Notes under the pieces: model-generated | What the model saw: only the letters and a program-made list of their open reading frames with translations | Told to the model about the DNA's origin: nothing | Databases searched by the model: none | Part shown: piece by piece, positions 25,601 through 40,600 of the stretch | How the letters are laid out: the number at the start of each line of letters is the position of its first letter | How positions within the stretch are numbered: position 1 is the first letter of the stretch | Program-made: the position numbers and the translations under genes | From: Sinonovacula constricta | Taxonomy: Eukaryota > Mollusca > Bivalvia > Cardiida > Solecurtidae | Length of the DNA: 64,000 nucleotides | Direction of reading: 5' to 3' | Assembly (NCBI GenBank): GCA_007844125.1 | Contig: CM017556.1 | Coordinates: forward strand, 85,282,864-85,346,863

Positions 25601-28600
25601 GAAACGTCCAATACAGAAATACATTTGGACACGTGCCCAGATTGAAAAAACATGCTGGACTCGCATGTTTTTTCAATGTTGGCACATATCTAAATATATT
25701 TCCATACTGGGCATTTCAGTTTAAAATAAGCTATAATTATTTTGCTAACAAACTTCCCTATAAAGAGCACCATAAGATAATTCAAAGGATATACCAAGAA
25801 GCCTACAGTGTCATCAAATCTTATTTACCTAGGAGTGGCTGTGAGAAAAAATGGATTTAATAGAAATAGGTATATATTATGCACAATGGTTTCAGGTCAT
25901 CAAACATCATTGTTATCTGGACCATTAAACACAATGGAATCAGACCATGCAGTTTTGAAACCTGACCATAAATCAAAGTCTTACAAGACCGTTACCACAG
26001 ACAAAACACCACAATTTCATCAGATTATTTACAACAGCAGATTCAGACAATTAACTTTATTTGTATCAGACAATTAACAGCAGAATCAGGCCAGTAACTA
26101 CATTGGTATCAGACAATTTACAGCAGAATCAGACCATTAACTACATTTGTTTTAGACAATTAACAGCAGAAACAGACCATTAACTATATTTGTACTGGAC
26201 AATTAACTGCAGAATGAGACCATGAACTATATTTGTATCAAGCAATTCAGTGAAATGAGGTCATTAACTACATTTGTATCAGACAATTAACATTGGAATG
26301 AGACCATTAACTACATTTGTATGAGACAATTAACTGCAGAATCAGGTCATTTACTAAATTTGTATCAGACAATTAACTGCAGAATCAGACCATTTACTTC
26401 ATGTGTATCAGACAATTAACAGCAGAATTATGCCATTAACTACATTTGTATCAGGCAATTAACAGCAGAATTATACCATTAACTACATTTGTACCAGACA
26501 ATTAACTGAAGTGGAATGAGACCATTAAATGGTACAAGTGAACTGTGATTTTAGAGTGAAGAGAACCAGTCCTGTTTCAGATTTTTGCCAGAAAACAGTT
26601 TTGAAAATTGCATAGACTGCATGCAATACCAGTTGATCATAGGGACAGAGAGGTTATTGCTATCAAAAGAAAAATCTGAGATGAAATAGGAGTATAACAT
26701 ACAGATACCAAAGTGGCTGAATATAACATACTTGAAAAATTTCCAGCTGAAATTTCAATAAATCAATGAAAGTTGTATAAAAAAAAAAAAAAATTTTTCT
26801 ACAAAATACACAAGTTTATGGTTGCTAAAAGATTTGATCTTGTTAACATATGTATCTGACCTGTACTCAGTAACTGAGGAGATAGATGCAGGTGGTATTT
26901 CTGGGACCAGCCTACCATGGTTGCTACATGCAACAATATATCTATACACAAATCCTTAATAAAATGTCAAGTTTTCTTTAACGTACATGGATAAATCCCT
27001 TAAAACAGGTAAGAATTCCATAAGAAGGCATGATCTTATAACAGGTAAGAATGTCATTTTTATTTCATGTAATTATAGGTGACAACATAACATCTGTTAA
27101 TTGATAGTATTTCATATGACGATATCCCCTCACAAAATTGTTTTATTTATCTGTGTTTGCAGAAAGTCAGCAAGGTTTATTAGCATATATACGAGTTTAA
27201 CTGGAATGCATCCAGCTACCCTTTTTACTATTCAATGGAATTGGGATAGGGATTTGCCGGCATTTTTGCCAATACTGTGCGGTGACAATTCTATCATTAT
27301 AGCACATGGGAACTTATGAGGTGCCCAGGGACTGAACCTGGCCGGTCTATCATACTGACACCGACGAGTCAGGCGTAATGCTGTCCCCTAAGCCCCGAGC
27401 GTTAGGAGGGAAGCCACTCCTACCAACTTTAAAGTCTTTAAAGACCCCCCACTCCTATTCAATCGAAATAACTTGTTAAACATAGGGTTTTTTCAAGTCA
27501 AAAAAGCCATGGATTTCTTTAAAGACTCCTTGAAATAATACATTTCTTAGGCTAATGCAGAACTCTTACAATATTGATACATTGTAGTTTAAGAAACCAG
27601 CAATTGAGGGATTTTAAAAAATTCCTTACATTTCAAGCTTTTCAATGTTTATTGTTTGATATAACTTAGGTTTATTGCACAGTGTGATTGCTGAAGTAAG
27701 GGTAGTAAAATATACAAAACAATAATATTAGCAATTGTTTTAAATTGACAAATGAATTATTAAGGTGGGGGTATCTGAGATTTTTTTTTCCGCACATCTA
27801 TAACACAGGCAGCAATAAACTGTCCAATAAAAAATTAACTGTTTCTTGGAATATGGAAAATGACAGTAATTGTAACAAGATACATAAAATCAATAAAAAT
27901 TACTGAAAATAATTAAATCACACTTACCGGTATACTAAGGACAAGCATGCTTAAATAAACACATAGGAACAATGACAAGTGTTGTGGTTTTTAACTACCT
28001 GTGGCATTGCATGTTCGTGTGAGATTACCCCAACCCAGTCCTGTAGCATCTTCAGCTGTGGCAGTGTAGTTGGTGGGTCCTGGGTAAGAGTCTGGGATCA
28101 TCCACTGCACTGTGAACCAGTTCGACTCAAAATCTATGACTGTCACATTAGACACAGCACCAGGAACTGGGGAAACAAGACGTTCAGAGATTATGTGCTG
28201 ACATTTAAATAGATTTGTTAGAAGTAGGCAGAACAATTGCTGGTTCTAACTATAATGGCATAAAATTAAATCTGGCAGAAAAATTTGTGAATTTGCATAA
28301 TATTTCAATAATTTAAAAAAAACACAAAAAAACACAAAAACATCTCCAGATTGTTTGCTTACATTTTACATAATGTTTCAAACAAAAAATTACAATATGT
28401 GCAGTCTAGGTTGTAATTAAATCCATTCATTTTCATTAGATTCAAACAGAGACAATGTTTAAGAACAAAGTATCTTTATTAGTAAAGACAAAAGCCTTTA
28501 CATGCATAGACTGGAAATGCCAATTAGCTGATAAATAGATTATGTTGTGATAATGAGAAAGATGAAGTCTCGAGCAAAGGCTTATCGATGAATAAAGCTA

Positions 28601-31600
28601 TCAGAACACCTCAAATTTCTCATACTTAAAGTTCTGCAGTTTCATACATCTGCTGTTTAACATGAAATGTGTTTTATTTAGCAGAGAATTTTATCACCTT
28701 CTGACTTTGTGTTGGAAATTTGTGTGTGTATGTCATCTTTGCTAGAGTTTAAGGGTAATATTTTGTATACAAGTACATTGTATAAATTATTTGTATAAAA
28801 GTACATTGTATAAAATATTTTGCATGAAAGTACATTGTATAAAATATTTTGTATACAAGTACATTGAAAAAAAAATGTACACAAGTACATTGTATAAAAT
28901 ATTTTGTATTCAAGTACATTGTATAAAATATTTTGTATACAAGTAAATTGTATAGAATATTTTGTATACAAGTAAATTGTATAGTATATTTTGTATACAA
29001 GTACATTGTATAGAATATTTTGTATTCAAGTAAATTGTATAGAATATTTTGTATTCAAGTACATTGTTTAGAATATTTTGTATGCAAGTACATTGTATAG
29101 AATATTTTGTATACAAGTACATTGTATAATGTAAACTAATAAGGTAAGTCAAACAAACAAAAATGGAAAATTAAAAAAAAAATGATTATTTTACTCAAAT
29201 GTCTCTTTACCCCTTTACTTACTCTCAACTGATGTGTTCAATTCTTTTGTTAATAGATCTCCTTCTCCCTGTAGTGTGAAAGCTACTATTGTGAAATTGT
29301 ACATGGTGGCAGCTGTCAGATTCATCACCACGTAGGAAAAGGTTTTGTTATCTGTGGTGCTGATGGACCCAATTAGGGCATGACAGTTGGATTGCTGTAA
29401 AATATTATTCCACAGAAATTATTGACAAATAAGTTATTTACTTAAAGAATAATGTTACATTAAATCTCCTTTGTATTAGTTTATACTACTCTCAGTTGGA
29501 TACCTGGCTGCAGCTTTTAATTTTTCATGCTTATTTTTTTATATATTATTTAGATTATGTTTACCCGTATATATAAAAAGAAAATCTTCATGTCAGACAT
29601 CATTGCTTATGATGATACAAACAGCAGACTGTAAAATATAGAAATCAGGACTATATTAAGTTGTTTATGATGTTAAGCAGACTGCAAGTTTAAATGCATG
29701 TGGATGTAAATCAGAGACAGCCTATGGGTAATTGTGAATGGTGAGCAATTAAAATATTTTTGAATATTTTTGAAGATTAATGTGTTTTATTTAACTTTTA
29801 TATGATAACAAACTACAAAAATGATGAAAAAATGTGTTCAGGTTGCATGAACTGTTTTTGGTCAGAAAAATGTTGGCCTGATGGTTTTCTTTTGTTTTCA
29901 AAGATTGTATCTTCCATATTTAAACAGAACATGTAACAAAATGGTAACATATTTTAAAACTTCTATGATTTCTGAATGCAATGCACTTTATTTGAGCGAC
30001 ATTAATTGAGAACTGACAGAGAAGCATGTTTCTGAACTACAAAAGTCCATGTTTATGGAGCTATACATGTTCATCTTAGATATTATATATATCTATATAT
30101 ATCTATATACAGGATGTCAGTCAATGTTACCACTGCCTATGATCTCTACAAGCTTACCTGCCCATTAGAAATCAGGAACACAGCACACTGGACTGTGTCT
30201 CCTTGTTTGTTCCATGTAAGGCGATAGTTGGTGATGTTACCATGGGGAGACTCAGGGCGTTGCCAGGTAGCTGTCACTTGACCTTGGTTGGCTAAATTGA
30301 AGGATGACACCTGCCCTGGGACTGAGGGGTGTACAAAGAATATTAAAGTAATTAGTCAAACTTCATATGATAATTGATAAATTCATGATACAAATACACA
30401 TGTACTAAATATGATCATTGATAAATTGAGGATAGAAATACACATGTACTAAAGGAATAACACACTTAAATAATCCACATGTGAACTAACCTTTCCAGTA
30501 TACACCAGTAAATTTTAAACCCAAATATGAGAACCAGTTTTCAAATGAAGCTTAATGACATCACTTTACATTTAGTCAATACTCTACATTATGTGTGGTT
30601 TAAAAACATTACATTATTTAAAATAGAGCTTTATATTCAAGACAATCTTGTACTACTTTATCTTACATAAAAAAATAATACATGTAGTCATAAGTGTAAA
30701 GAGAAATCTTCACATTCTTTACTGTTACTGTTTAATATGATGTCAATTTTTTTTACTCTTTGTCATATGTCTCAAAAATTGTCAAAAGTGTAATAAACCT
30801 GGCAATAACTGAACCAGGAAATTATAATTTTGACCACTTCACTCATCAACTTTTATGGCATATTAGGTGTTATTTGTTTCCTTTTTAGGTGAGTGGGGTT
30901 CACTGTATAAATTTAATAAATGTGAAATTAAAAATAATTTTGCCTGAATATTTCTATCTCAAGCAACCTTTTACAGTTACTTAATTACTTTCACAGGAAC
31001 CTGTAAAAATAAAATAAATATAGCAGAAATTGTGAAATATAAATATAAATAAAAAAGTAGCATCACAATAATGATAAAAACTGAAATTATCTTTACTTTT
31101 TGAAACATATATTGCATAAGTACCTAGAAGGAAAGGAAAAAAGCATCAAAATAAATTTTCTTTTCCAAACATTCACAGTTCTTACCTGATTCCTTGGTTT
31201 GAGCTGATACTTTTTCTGAGGCACTGCTGTTAACTGTATTGGTTGCATACACTTGGAATGTGTAGAAAGCACCTAGAAATGTGGAATGGTTGAATCAGGT
31301 ACATCCCCCTGAATGCAAAGCTATAACCAATATTTGGTCATACAATAGCAGCACCAGAGTAGACCACAGGATAAATATAGAATTAGACAATAGGATAAAT
31401 GTAGAATTAGACAATAGAATAAATGTAGAATTAGACCACAGGATAAATGTAGACTTAGACCACAGGATACATGTGGAAGGTCTACCAGAGGATAAATGTA
31501 GACAATTAAACCAGAATGATGATAAATGTAGAAAAATATTTTTTTTATTTCAGATCATAATGCATTTCATGAAAATAGTCATGATTGTATCAGCTGTGAA

Positions 31601-34600
31601 GAAAATACTAAATTCAAACAGAAACATTCAGTTTAAGTAGAAGGTAAAAGTATAAATAATGTAAACTTTAACTAATGTAACTAATGAAGATTCATGACTT
31701 TTTCCATATTTAGGCCTAACTATGTATATGGTGGTCTATTTAATAGCCAATAGCCTTCTATAATCATCCTGACAAGTAATATGAAAAAATTAAAATCATG
31801 ATACTGTGCTACACAGTGGAATTATGGTACTGTGGTATACAGTGGAATCATGGTACTGTGGTACACAGTGGAATCATGGTACTGTGGTACACAGTGAAAT
31901 CATGATACTGTGGTACACAGTGGAATCATGGTACTGAGGTTCACAGTAGAATCATGATACTGTGGTACACAGTGGAATCATGATACTTTGGTACACAGTG
32001 GAATCATGATACTGTGGTACACAGTGGAATCATGATACTGTGGTACACAGTGGAATCATGATACTGCAGTACACAGTGGAATCATGATACTGTGGTACAC
32101 AGTGGAATCATGGTACTGTGGTACACAGTGGAATCATGGTACTGTGGAACACAGTGGAATCATGATACTGTGGTACACAGTGGAATCATGATACTGCAGG
32201 ACACAGTGGAATCATGATACTGTGGTATAAAGTGGAATCATGATACTGTGGTACACAGTGGAATCATGATACTGCAGGACACAGTGGAATCATGATACTG
32301 TGGTATAAAGTGGAATCATGATACTGTGGTACACAGTGGAATCATGATACTGCAGTACACAGTGGAATCATGGTACTGTGGTACACAGTGGAATCATGAT
32401 ACTATGGTACAGGGTGGAATCATGATACTGTGGTACAGGGTGGAATCATGGTACTGTGTTACACAGTGGAATCATGGTACTGTGGTACACTGTGGAATCA
32501 TGGTACTGTGGTACACAGTGGAATCATGATACTGTGTTACACAGTAGAATCATGGTACTGTGGTACACTGTGGAATCATGGTACTTTGGTATACAGTGGA
32601 ATCATGGTACTGTGGTACACAGTGGAATTATGGTACTCTGGTATACAGTGGAATCATGGTACTGTGGTACACAGTGGATCATGATACTGTGGTACACAGT
32701 GGAATCATGGTACTGTGGTACACAGTGGAATCATGGTACTGTGGTACACAGTGGAATCATGGTACTGTGGTACACAGTGGAATCATGATACTGTGGTACA
32801 CAGTGGAATCATGGTACTGTGGTACACAGTGGAATCATGGTACTGTGTTACACAGTGGAATCATGGTACTGTGGTACACTGTGGAATCATGGTACTTTGG
32901 TTCACAGTGGAAACATGATACTTTGGTATACAGTGGAATCATGATACTGTGGTACACAGTGGAATCATGGTACTGTGATACACAGTGGAATTATAATACT
33001 GTGGTACACAGTGGAATCAGGGTACTGTGGTACACAGTGGAATCATGATACTGTGGTACACAGTGGAATCATGGTACTCTGGTACACAGTGGAATCATGA
33101 TACAGCAGTACACTGTGGAATCATGATACTGTGGTACACAGTGGAATCATGGTACTGTGGTACACAGTGGAATCATGGTACTGTGGTACACAGTGGAATC
33201 ATGGTACTCTGGTACACAGTGGAATCATGGTACTGTGGTACACAGTGGAATCATGGTACTGTGGTACACAGTGGAATCAGGGTACTGTGGTACACAGTGG
33301 AATCATGATACTGTGGTACACAGTGGAATCATGGTACTCTGGTACACAGTGGAATCATGATACAGTGGTACACTGTGGAATCATGATACTGTGGTACACA
33401 GTGGAATCATGGTACTGTGGTACACAGTGGAATCATGGTACTGTGGTACACAGTGGAATCATGGTACTGTGGTACACAGTGGAATCATGATACTTTGGTA
33501 CACAGTGGAATTATGATAATGTGGTACACAGTGGAATCATGATACTGTGGTACACAGTGGAATCATGATAATGTGATACACAGTGGAATCATGATACTGT
33601 GGTACACAGTGGAATCATGATAATGTGGTACACAGTGGAATCATGATACTGTGGTACACAGTGGAATCATGATACTCTGATACACAATGGAATCATGATA
33701 CTGTGGTACACAGTGGAATCATGGTACTCTAATACACAGTGGAATCATGGTACCATGGTACACAGTGGAATCATGGTACTTTGGTACACAGTGGAATCAT
33801 GGTACTGTGGTACACAGTGGAATCATGGTACTGTGGTATACAGTGGAATCATGGTACTGTGGTACACAGTGGAATCATGGTACTGTGGTACACAGTGGAA
33901 TCATGGTACTGTGGTACACAGTGGAATCATGGTACTGTGGTACACAGTGGAATCATGGTACTGTGGTACACAGTGGAATCAGGGTACTGTGGTACACAGT
34001 GGAATCATGATACTGTGGTACACAGTGGAATCATGGTACTCTGGTACACAGTGGAATCATGATACAGCGGTACACTGTGGAATCATGATACTGTGGTACA
34101 CAGTGGAATCATGGTACTGTGGTACACAGTGGAATCATGGTACTGTGGTACACAGTGGAATCATGGTACTGTGGTACACAGTGGAATCGTGATACTCTGG
34201 TACACAGTGGAATCATGATAATGTGGTACACAGTGGAATCATGATACTGTGGTACACAGTGGAATCATGATAATGTGATACACAGTGGAATCATGATACT
34301 GTGGTACACAGTGGAATCATGATAATGTGGTACACAGTGGAATCATGATACTGTGGTACACAGTGGAATCATGATACTCTGATACACAATGGAATCATGA
34401 TACTGTGGTACACAGTGGAATCATGGTACTCTAATACACAGTGGAATCATGGTACCATGGTACACAGTGGAATCATGGTACTTTGGTACACAGTGGAATC
34501 ATGATACTTTGGTACACAGTGGAATCATGGTACTGTGGTACACCGTGGAATTAAGGTACTGTGGTACACAGTGGAATCATGGTACTGTGGTACACAACGG

Positions 34601-37600
34601 AATCATGATACTCTGATACACAGTGGAATCATGATACTGTGGTACACAGTGGAATCATGGTACTGTGGTACACAGTGGAATCATGATACTCTGGTACACA
34701 GTGGAATCATGATACTCTGGTACACAGTGGAATCATGATACTGTGGTACACAGTGGAATCATGGTACTGTGGTACACAGTGGAATCATGATACTGTGGTA
34801 CACAGTGGAATCATGATACTGTGGTACACAGTGGAATCATGGTACTGTGGTACACAGTGGAATCATGATACTCTGGTACACAGTGGAATCATGATACTCT
34901 GGTACACAGTGGAATCATGATACTGAGGTTCACAGTGGAATCATGGTACTTTGGTACACTGTGGAATCAAGGTACTGTGGTACACAGTGGAATCATGGTA
35001 CTGTGGTACACAGTGGAATCATGGTACTCTGATACACAGTGGAATCATGATACTCTGATACACAGTGGAATCATGGTACTTTGGTACACAGTGGAATTAT
35101 GGTACTGTGGTACACAGTGAAATCATGATACTGTGCTACACAGTGGAATCATGGTACTGTGGTACACAGTGGAATCATGGTACTGTGGTACACAGTGGAA
35201 TCATGATACCATGGTACACAATGGAATCATGGTACTGTGGTACACAGTGGAATCATGGTACTCTGATACACAGTGGAATCATGATACTCTGATACACAGT
35301 GGAATCATGGTACTTTGGTACACAGTGGAATCATGATAATGTGGTACACAGTGGAATCATGATACTTTGGTATGTAGTGGAATCATGGTACTGTGGTACA
35401 CAGTGGAATCATGATACTCTGGTACACAGTGGAATCATGGTACTCTGGTATACAGTGGAATCATGATAATGTGGTACACAGTGGAATCATGATACTCTGA
35501 TACACAGTGGAATCATGGTACTGTGGTACACAGTGGAATCATGATACTCTGATACACAGTGGAATCATGATACTCTGATACACAGTGGAATCATGATACT
35601 CTGGTACACAATGGAATCATGGTACTGTGGTACACAGTGGAATTATGGTACTCAGGTACACAGTGGAATCATGATACTCTGGTACACAGTGGAATCATGA
35701 TACTGTGGTACACAGTGAAATCATGATACTCTGGTACACAGTGGAATCATGATACTGTGGTACACAGTGGAATCATGGTACTCTGGTACACAGTGGAATT
35801 ATGATACTCTGGTACACATTGGAATTATGGTACTGTGGTACATGGTGGAATCATGATACCATGGTACACAGTGGAATCATGATACTCTGGTACACAGTGA
35901 AATCATGGTACTGTGGTACATGGTTGAATCATGATACCATGGTACACAGTGGAATCATGATACTCTGGTACACAGTGGAATCATGATACTGTGGTACATA
36001 GTGGAATTATGATACTCTGGTACACATTGGAATTATGGTACTGTGGTACATGGTGGAATCATGATACCATGGTACACAGTGGAATCATGATACTCTGGTA
36101 CACAGTGAAATCATGGTACTGTGGTACATGGTGGAATCATGATACCATGGTACACAGTGGAATCATGGTACTGTGGTACACAGTGGAATCATGATACTCT
36201 GGTACACAGTGAAATCATGGTACTGTGGTACATGGTGGAATCATGATACCATGGTACACAGTGGAATCATGATACTCTGGTACACAGTGGAATCATGATA
36301 CTGTGGTACACAGTGGAATCATGGTACTCTGGTACACAGTGGAATCATGGTACTGTGGTACTGGGTGGATCATATAACATTACTGTACAAGATTTAATAG
36401 TAAAACTCAAAATCTAGTTTCAAAAATATATCGACACCATCTTGTGGTTTCCGTTTAGGTAGGTGTTCACTCTGTCAGAAATTATTTCTGTATTTTAACA
36501 TTCTACTGCGTCTTTTCATAATTCCACAATTTAAACTTGCCGCTATTTTTAACTTTACTTGATTGGGCATCAGTTTTGGCAGCGGCTGCTACACGTGCTA
36601 AACTGGACATTGGTCCAATCATTGACAGTTATGCAAGGAAATATCCTTGGCAAATGCTTCTCATGGATTCACAGACAGAATAAAAATATGACATGTTTGC
36701 CCACCATGCAATTACTGTTAATATATAGTATCGAAATATTGAACATTTAAAGCGTCTTTGAAATATAGCAAAACAACTTAGGAAAGTATGAAAATAAATG
36801 ATTTTAGCAAGCATTTTATCAATGTTGGTAGCTCTGGTTGACAAAACATGATTAAAAATTAACGCACCCCCCCCCCCCCCCCCAACCTAACCATAAATCC
36901 TGGATCCGCCACTGCATTCATTATGCATAAAGCTATTGTTTTATTTGGCAGACCTAGATAGAATCCATGTATTTTCACTTAGACGTGACCAGTACTTTGA
37001 AGAGTGTACTAAGATGCTCATACACTGTAAAGTTACTTCTTGTGCCACAGTTACTGTAACCCAAGTTACAAAAATATTATTTAGTCTTGGTATTTATCAA
37101 TCATGTAAAGTTTCATTCATTAAACACTACAAATGGTAGCTGCAAAAATAGCACCAAATTCCATCTACAGATTGACCAACCAATTGAAAAACATGACTCC
37201 AATATACAATATAAGGGAAATTGTTTCCTTTTCATGACAGCTCACGCCTAGGAAGCACTGGAAGCGCTGTTACGCGAGTCACTTTTCCCATTATAACTCT
37301 ATGGGAGTCCACAATGGGCTTTATATAGGGCTTTTTTTACTTGTAAAAGATGCCTGTTTGAAACCTGTACTGGTGCCACTAGCCCAAATTCAGCATCAAA
37401 ACACTCTAAGCAACCCAACATACTGACGGGTGTCTGCTTTTACATTGGGTATGAAAAAGAAACTTTTGTGAAACAGTCAAATATCCCCATTATAAGTCTA
37501 TAGCATTTGTCATCATTTCCTTCTGTGCGATTGCTCAGCAAATACATGATGGGCATGCGAATATATTACCTTGAATCTCTGTGGATATTAGATTACATAA

Positions 37601-40600
37601 TGCATGAACATTTGTCTTCAGCAAAAAAATGATTGCTATCTGCATTATATATAGAGTCCCTGGTTAGTAACAATCTTATATGAACCCTATGATTTATGGG
37701 TGGTATCTGACAGTTTACCCATATCAATTTATAAATACATGTACCAATCTTCTACCACTGCTTTGGGGAATTTCTGCATTAGCTCTTACTTAAATTAAAG
37801 TAAAGACTGTTTTGTACACTACCTTTATTTTAAGATGATAATAATTGTGAAAAAACACATTATTTCTTTCCAAATCTATAAATTAGCACAATAGAGATCT
37901 TTGCTAAAAGGATCTATCAATATCAGAGCAGATTACCTGGATAATGATATAATGTGTTCTCTAAAGTAAGTTGTCACATGGTTTTCTTTAATATAGTTTA
38001 TAAATAGCTTTCTCTGCAGCATGGCTCAGATAGGAAATACCAGTTTGCATTGACAAGTATGGATTTATGATTCACTGTTTACTCAGATCTCAGGTATCAA
38101 TAAACAGCATTTTGCAGGACCTTTTCAAGTTACAATGATTTGTTTAGTTATTTGAGAAGAAAAAATTGGTCCAAACTTTTGGATACCACCTTTCAGCATT
38201 GATTTGGCTGGTCTGGTTAACATTCATAGTACAGTGACTGGACAGTAACACAGATAATACATTATCATTTGTATAAAAATCACTATATGAACTGACAAGG
38301 ATCTTCTACAAATATGGCTTTGTTCTGAACATGTGGTACTTTCAGCTCATGGAACCCTTGGGACAAGAGCATAGTCAGGTAAAAAAACAGAGGCGAACTT
38401 TGGTTGGCTCATGGACTTATAATGGGTCTGTAAGTTAGGTCAGGGTAATCTTAACACTGACAACTGGAATTGACCATGACCTTGCTTGCTAAACACAAAA
38501 CATTCCAGGGAGATTTATAAGATTTTGTACAAGTCATTTATAATATAATAACCATATAGACAAAGTAAGAGAGGCCAAACTCTACTTGTTATTATGCTGC
38601 ATGGTAAAGTCATTATTATATAATAATCATATGGACAAAGTATGAGAGGCCAAACTCTACCAGTTAATATGCTGCATGGTAAAGTCAATATTATATAATA
38701 ATCATAGGGACAAAGTATGAGAGGCCAAACTCTACCAGTTAATATGCTGCATAGTAAAGTCAATATTATATAATAATCATATGGACAAAGTAAGAGAGGC
38801 CAAACTCTACCAGTTAATATGCTGCATGGTAAAGTCAATATTATTTAATAATCATATGGACAAAGTATGAGAGGCCAAACTCTACCAGTTAATATGCTGC
38901 ATGGTAAAGTCAATATTATATAATAATCATATGGACAAAGTATGAGAGGCCAACCTCTACCAGTTAATATGCTGCATGGTAAAGTCATTTATAATATTAA
39001 ACAATATGAGCAAAGAGTGATTAAAGGTTACATGATAAAAGATGTTTGATGGTTAAGTCATAATATTAACACATGTTCTGGAAGTTGTCACAATCCTACA
39101 GCCAAACTTACCTGCTGTAAGACCTTGGACAGTATAGTTGTTAGTTTGTTTGGTACAGTTGGGACCTTTAGATGGCAGGTCCAGATATACTCGGACACTG
39201 TAACACACCCAGTACCCTGTCAAAGTGCCTCCGGTGTTGTTAGGCTGTTGCCATTGGAGACTCACTGTATTGTTTGTCACGGCAACCACTTTTAGCTCTT
39301 TTGGTGGGTCTGGTGCTGTTATAATGAAAACAATATATAATTTCATACAAAAAAATTACAGTTTTTCAGTGCTGTGAAAATTGAGTTATTTACTGAAGCA
39401 TGTAGTACAAAGTACACAGTTAGTTCAAAGTCATTTGACAATAAAACCTTACCTTCAGGACTGGTATCAAAGGTTTCAAGCATTACTAGGTTGTTCAACC
39501 AGTTAATTCAAACTTAGTCTCAGCTTTATTCTAACACATACTATACTTCAAGAAACTATAATACATGTATAATTGTAGCATTGCTTGTTCCAGTGAACAT
39601 TGCTTGTTCCAGTGACCATTGCTTGTTCCAGTGACCATAACTAGCCTTTGTGTTGTACTAAAAGCCATTAGGTGACGATGTCAAGTAGAACTATTGCTGG
39701 AAGTGGTTAATATCACCACTACCCTGCTATGTTTGGCAGTGATTCACTAACCACAGAAGGGGGCCGACAGACCCAAGGACTAACAGACAGCAGGACCATA
39801 TGACTCCTCTAGAGGCCCTACTACCCACAGTTGTGGTATGATAAGGAGAGAGAATGGGATAGAAATTAGAAAGCTATTCTAGTAGGTCAGATAACTCTGT
39901 AGTAGAGAACTGAGGACATGGCTCACAGTTGAAGACATCACCAACATCATTTGCAAGGTGGTTACATCACATTTCATCTATTCCTATTTTTAAGTTTTCA
40001 TATTTATTACCTTTTATAATTTTGTCTTTTCTCTTATTATCCACTCCAATTTCGTCTAATTTTCCATAGTATCTACTTCTATTCCATCTTTTTGTATATT
40101 GTTTTCTCCCATTTCTTCTTTGTTATATTGTTCTACTCCCTTCTGTATATTTACCTTCAACTATTCCCATTTTCTTGATTTCCACACTCTACTACCATTT
40201 TAGTCAATTATATTTTACTCCCATTCTGTCTCATTTCCATTTTATCTCTTCCCATCTATTTTTAATTGTCTACTCTCATTCAAATTATTGTCGATGTTGT
40301 CTATTCCCATTCAATTTACTTACCATGTTGTTTACTCCCATTCAATTTATTTTCCATGTTGTTTACTCCCAATCAATTTATTGTCCATTGTTGTCTGCCC
40401 CAATCAATCTATTTTCCATGCTGTCTACTCCCATTCAATTAATTTTCCATGCTGTCTACTCCCATTCAATTAATTTTCCATGCTGTCTACTCCCATTCAA
40501 TTTACTTTCCATATTATCTACTCCCATTCAATTTATTTTCCATGCTGTCTACCCCGATTAAATTTATTTTCCATGTTGTCTACTCCCAATCTATTTATTT

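Noticed and set aside
27330..27390. Hammerhead-ribozyme-like words (ctgac...gacgagtcag)
   Set aside because: The invariant CUGAUGA and GAAA core elements are absent on both strands.
28678..29152. Three repetitive minus ORFs (YTKYFIQCTCIQN type)
   Set aside because: They arise from the 29-bp minisatellite, whose period shifts frame each unit.
31281..31640. 119-residue plus ORF with 8-residue NRINVELD repeats
   Set aside because: It is the translation of a 24-bp intronic tandem repeat and starts inside the polypyrimidine side of a receptor exon on the other strand.
32326..36194. Many long plus-strand ORFs (up to 165 residues) reading VHSGIMVLWYTVESWY repeats
   Set aside because: They are the three frames of a stop-free 26-bp minisatellite inside a receptor intron; no splice sites or start context support coding.
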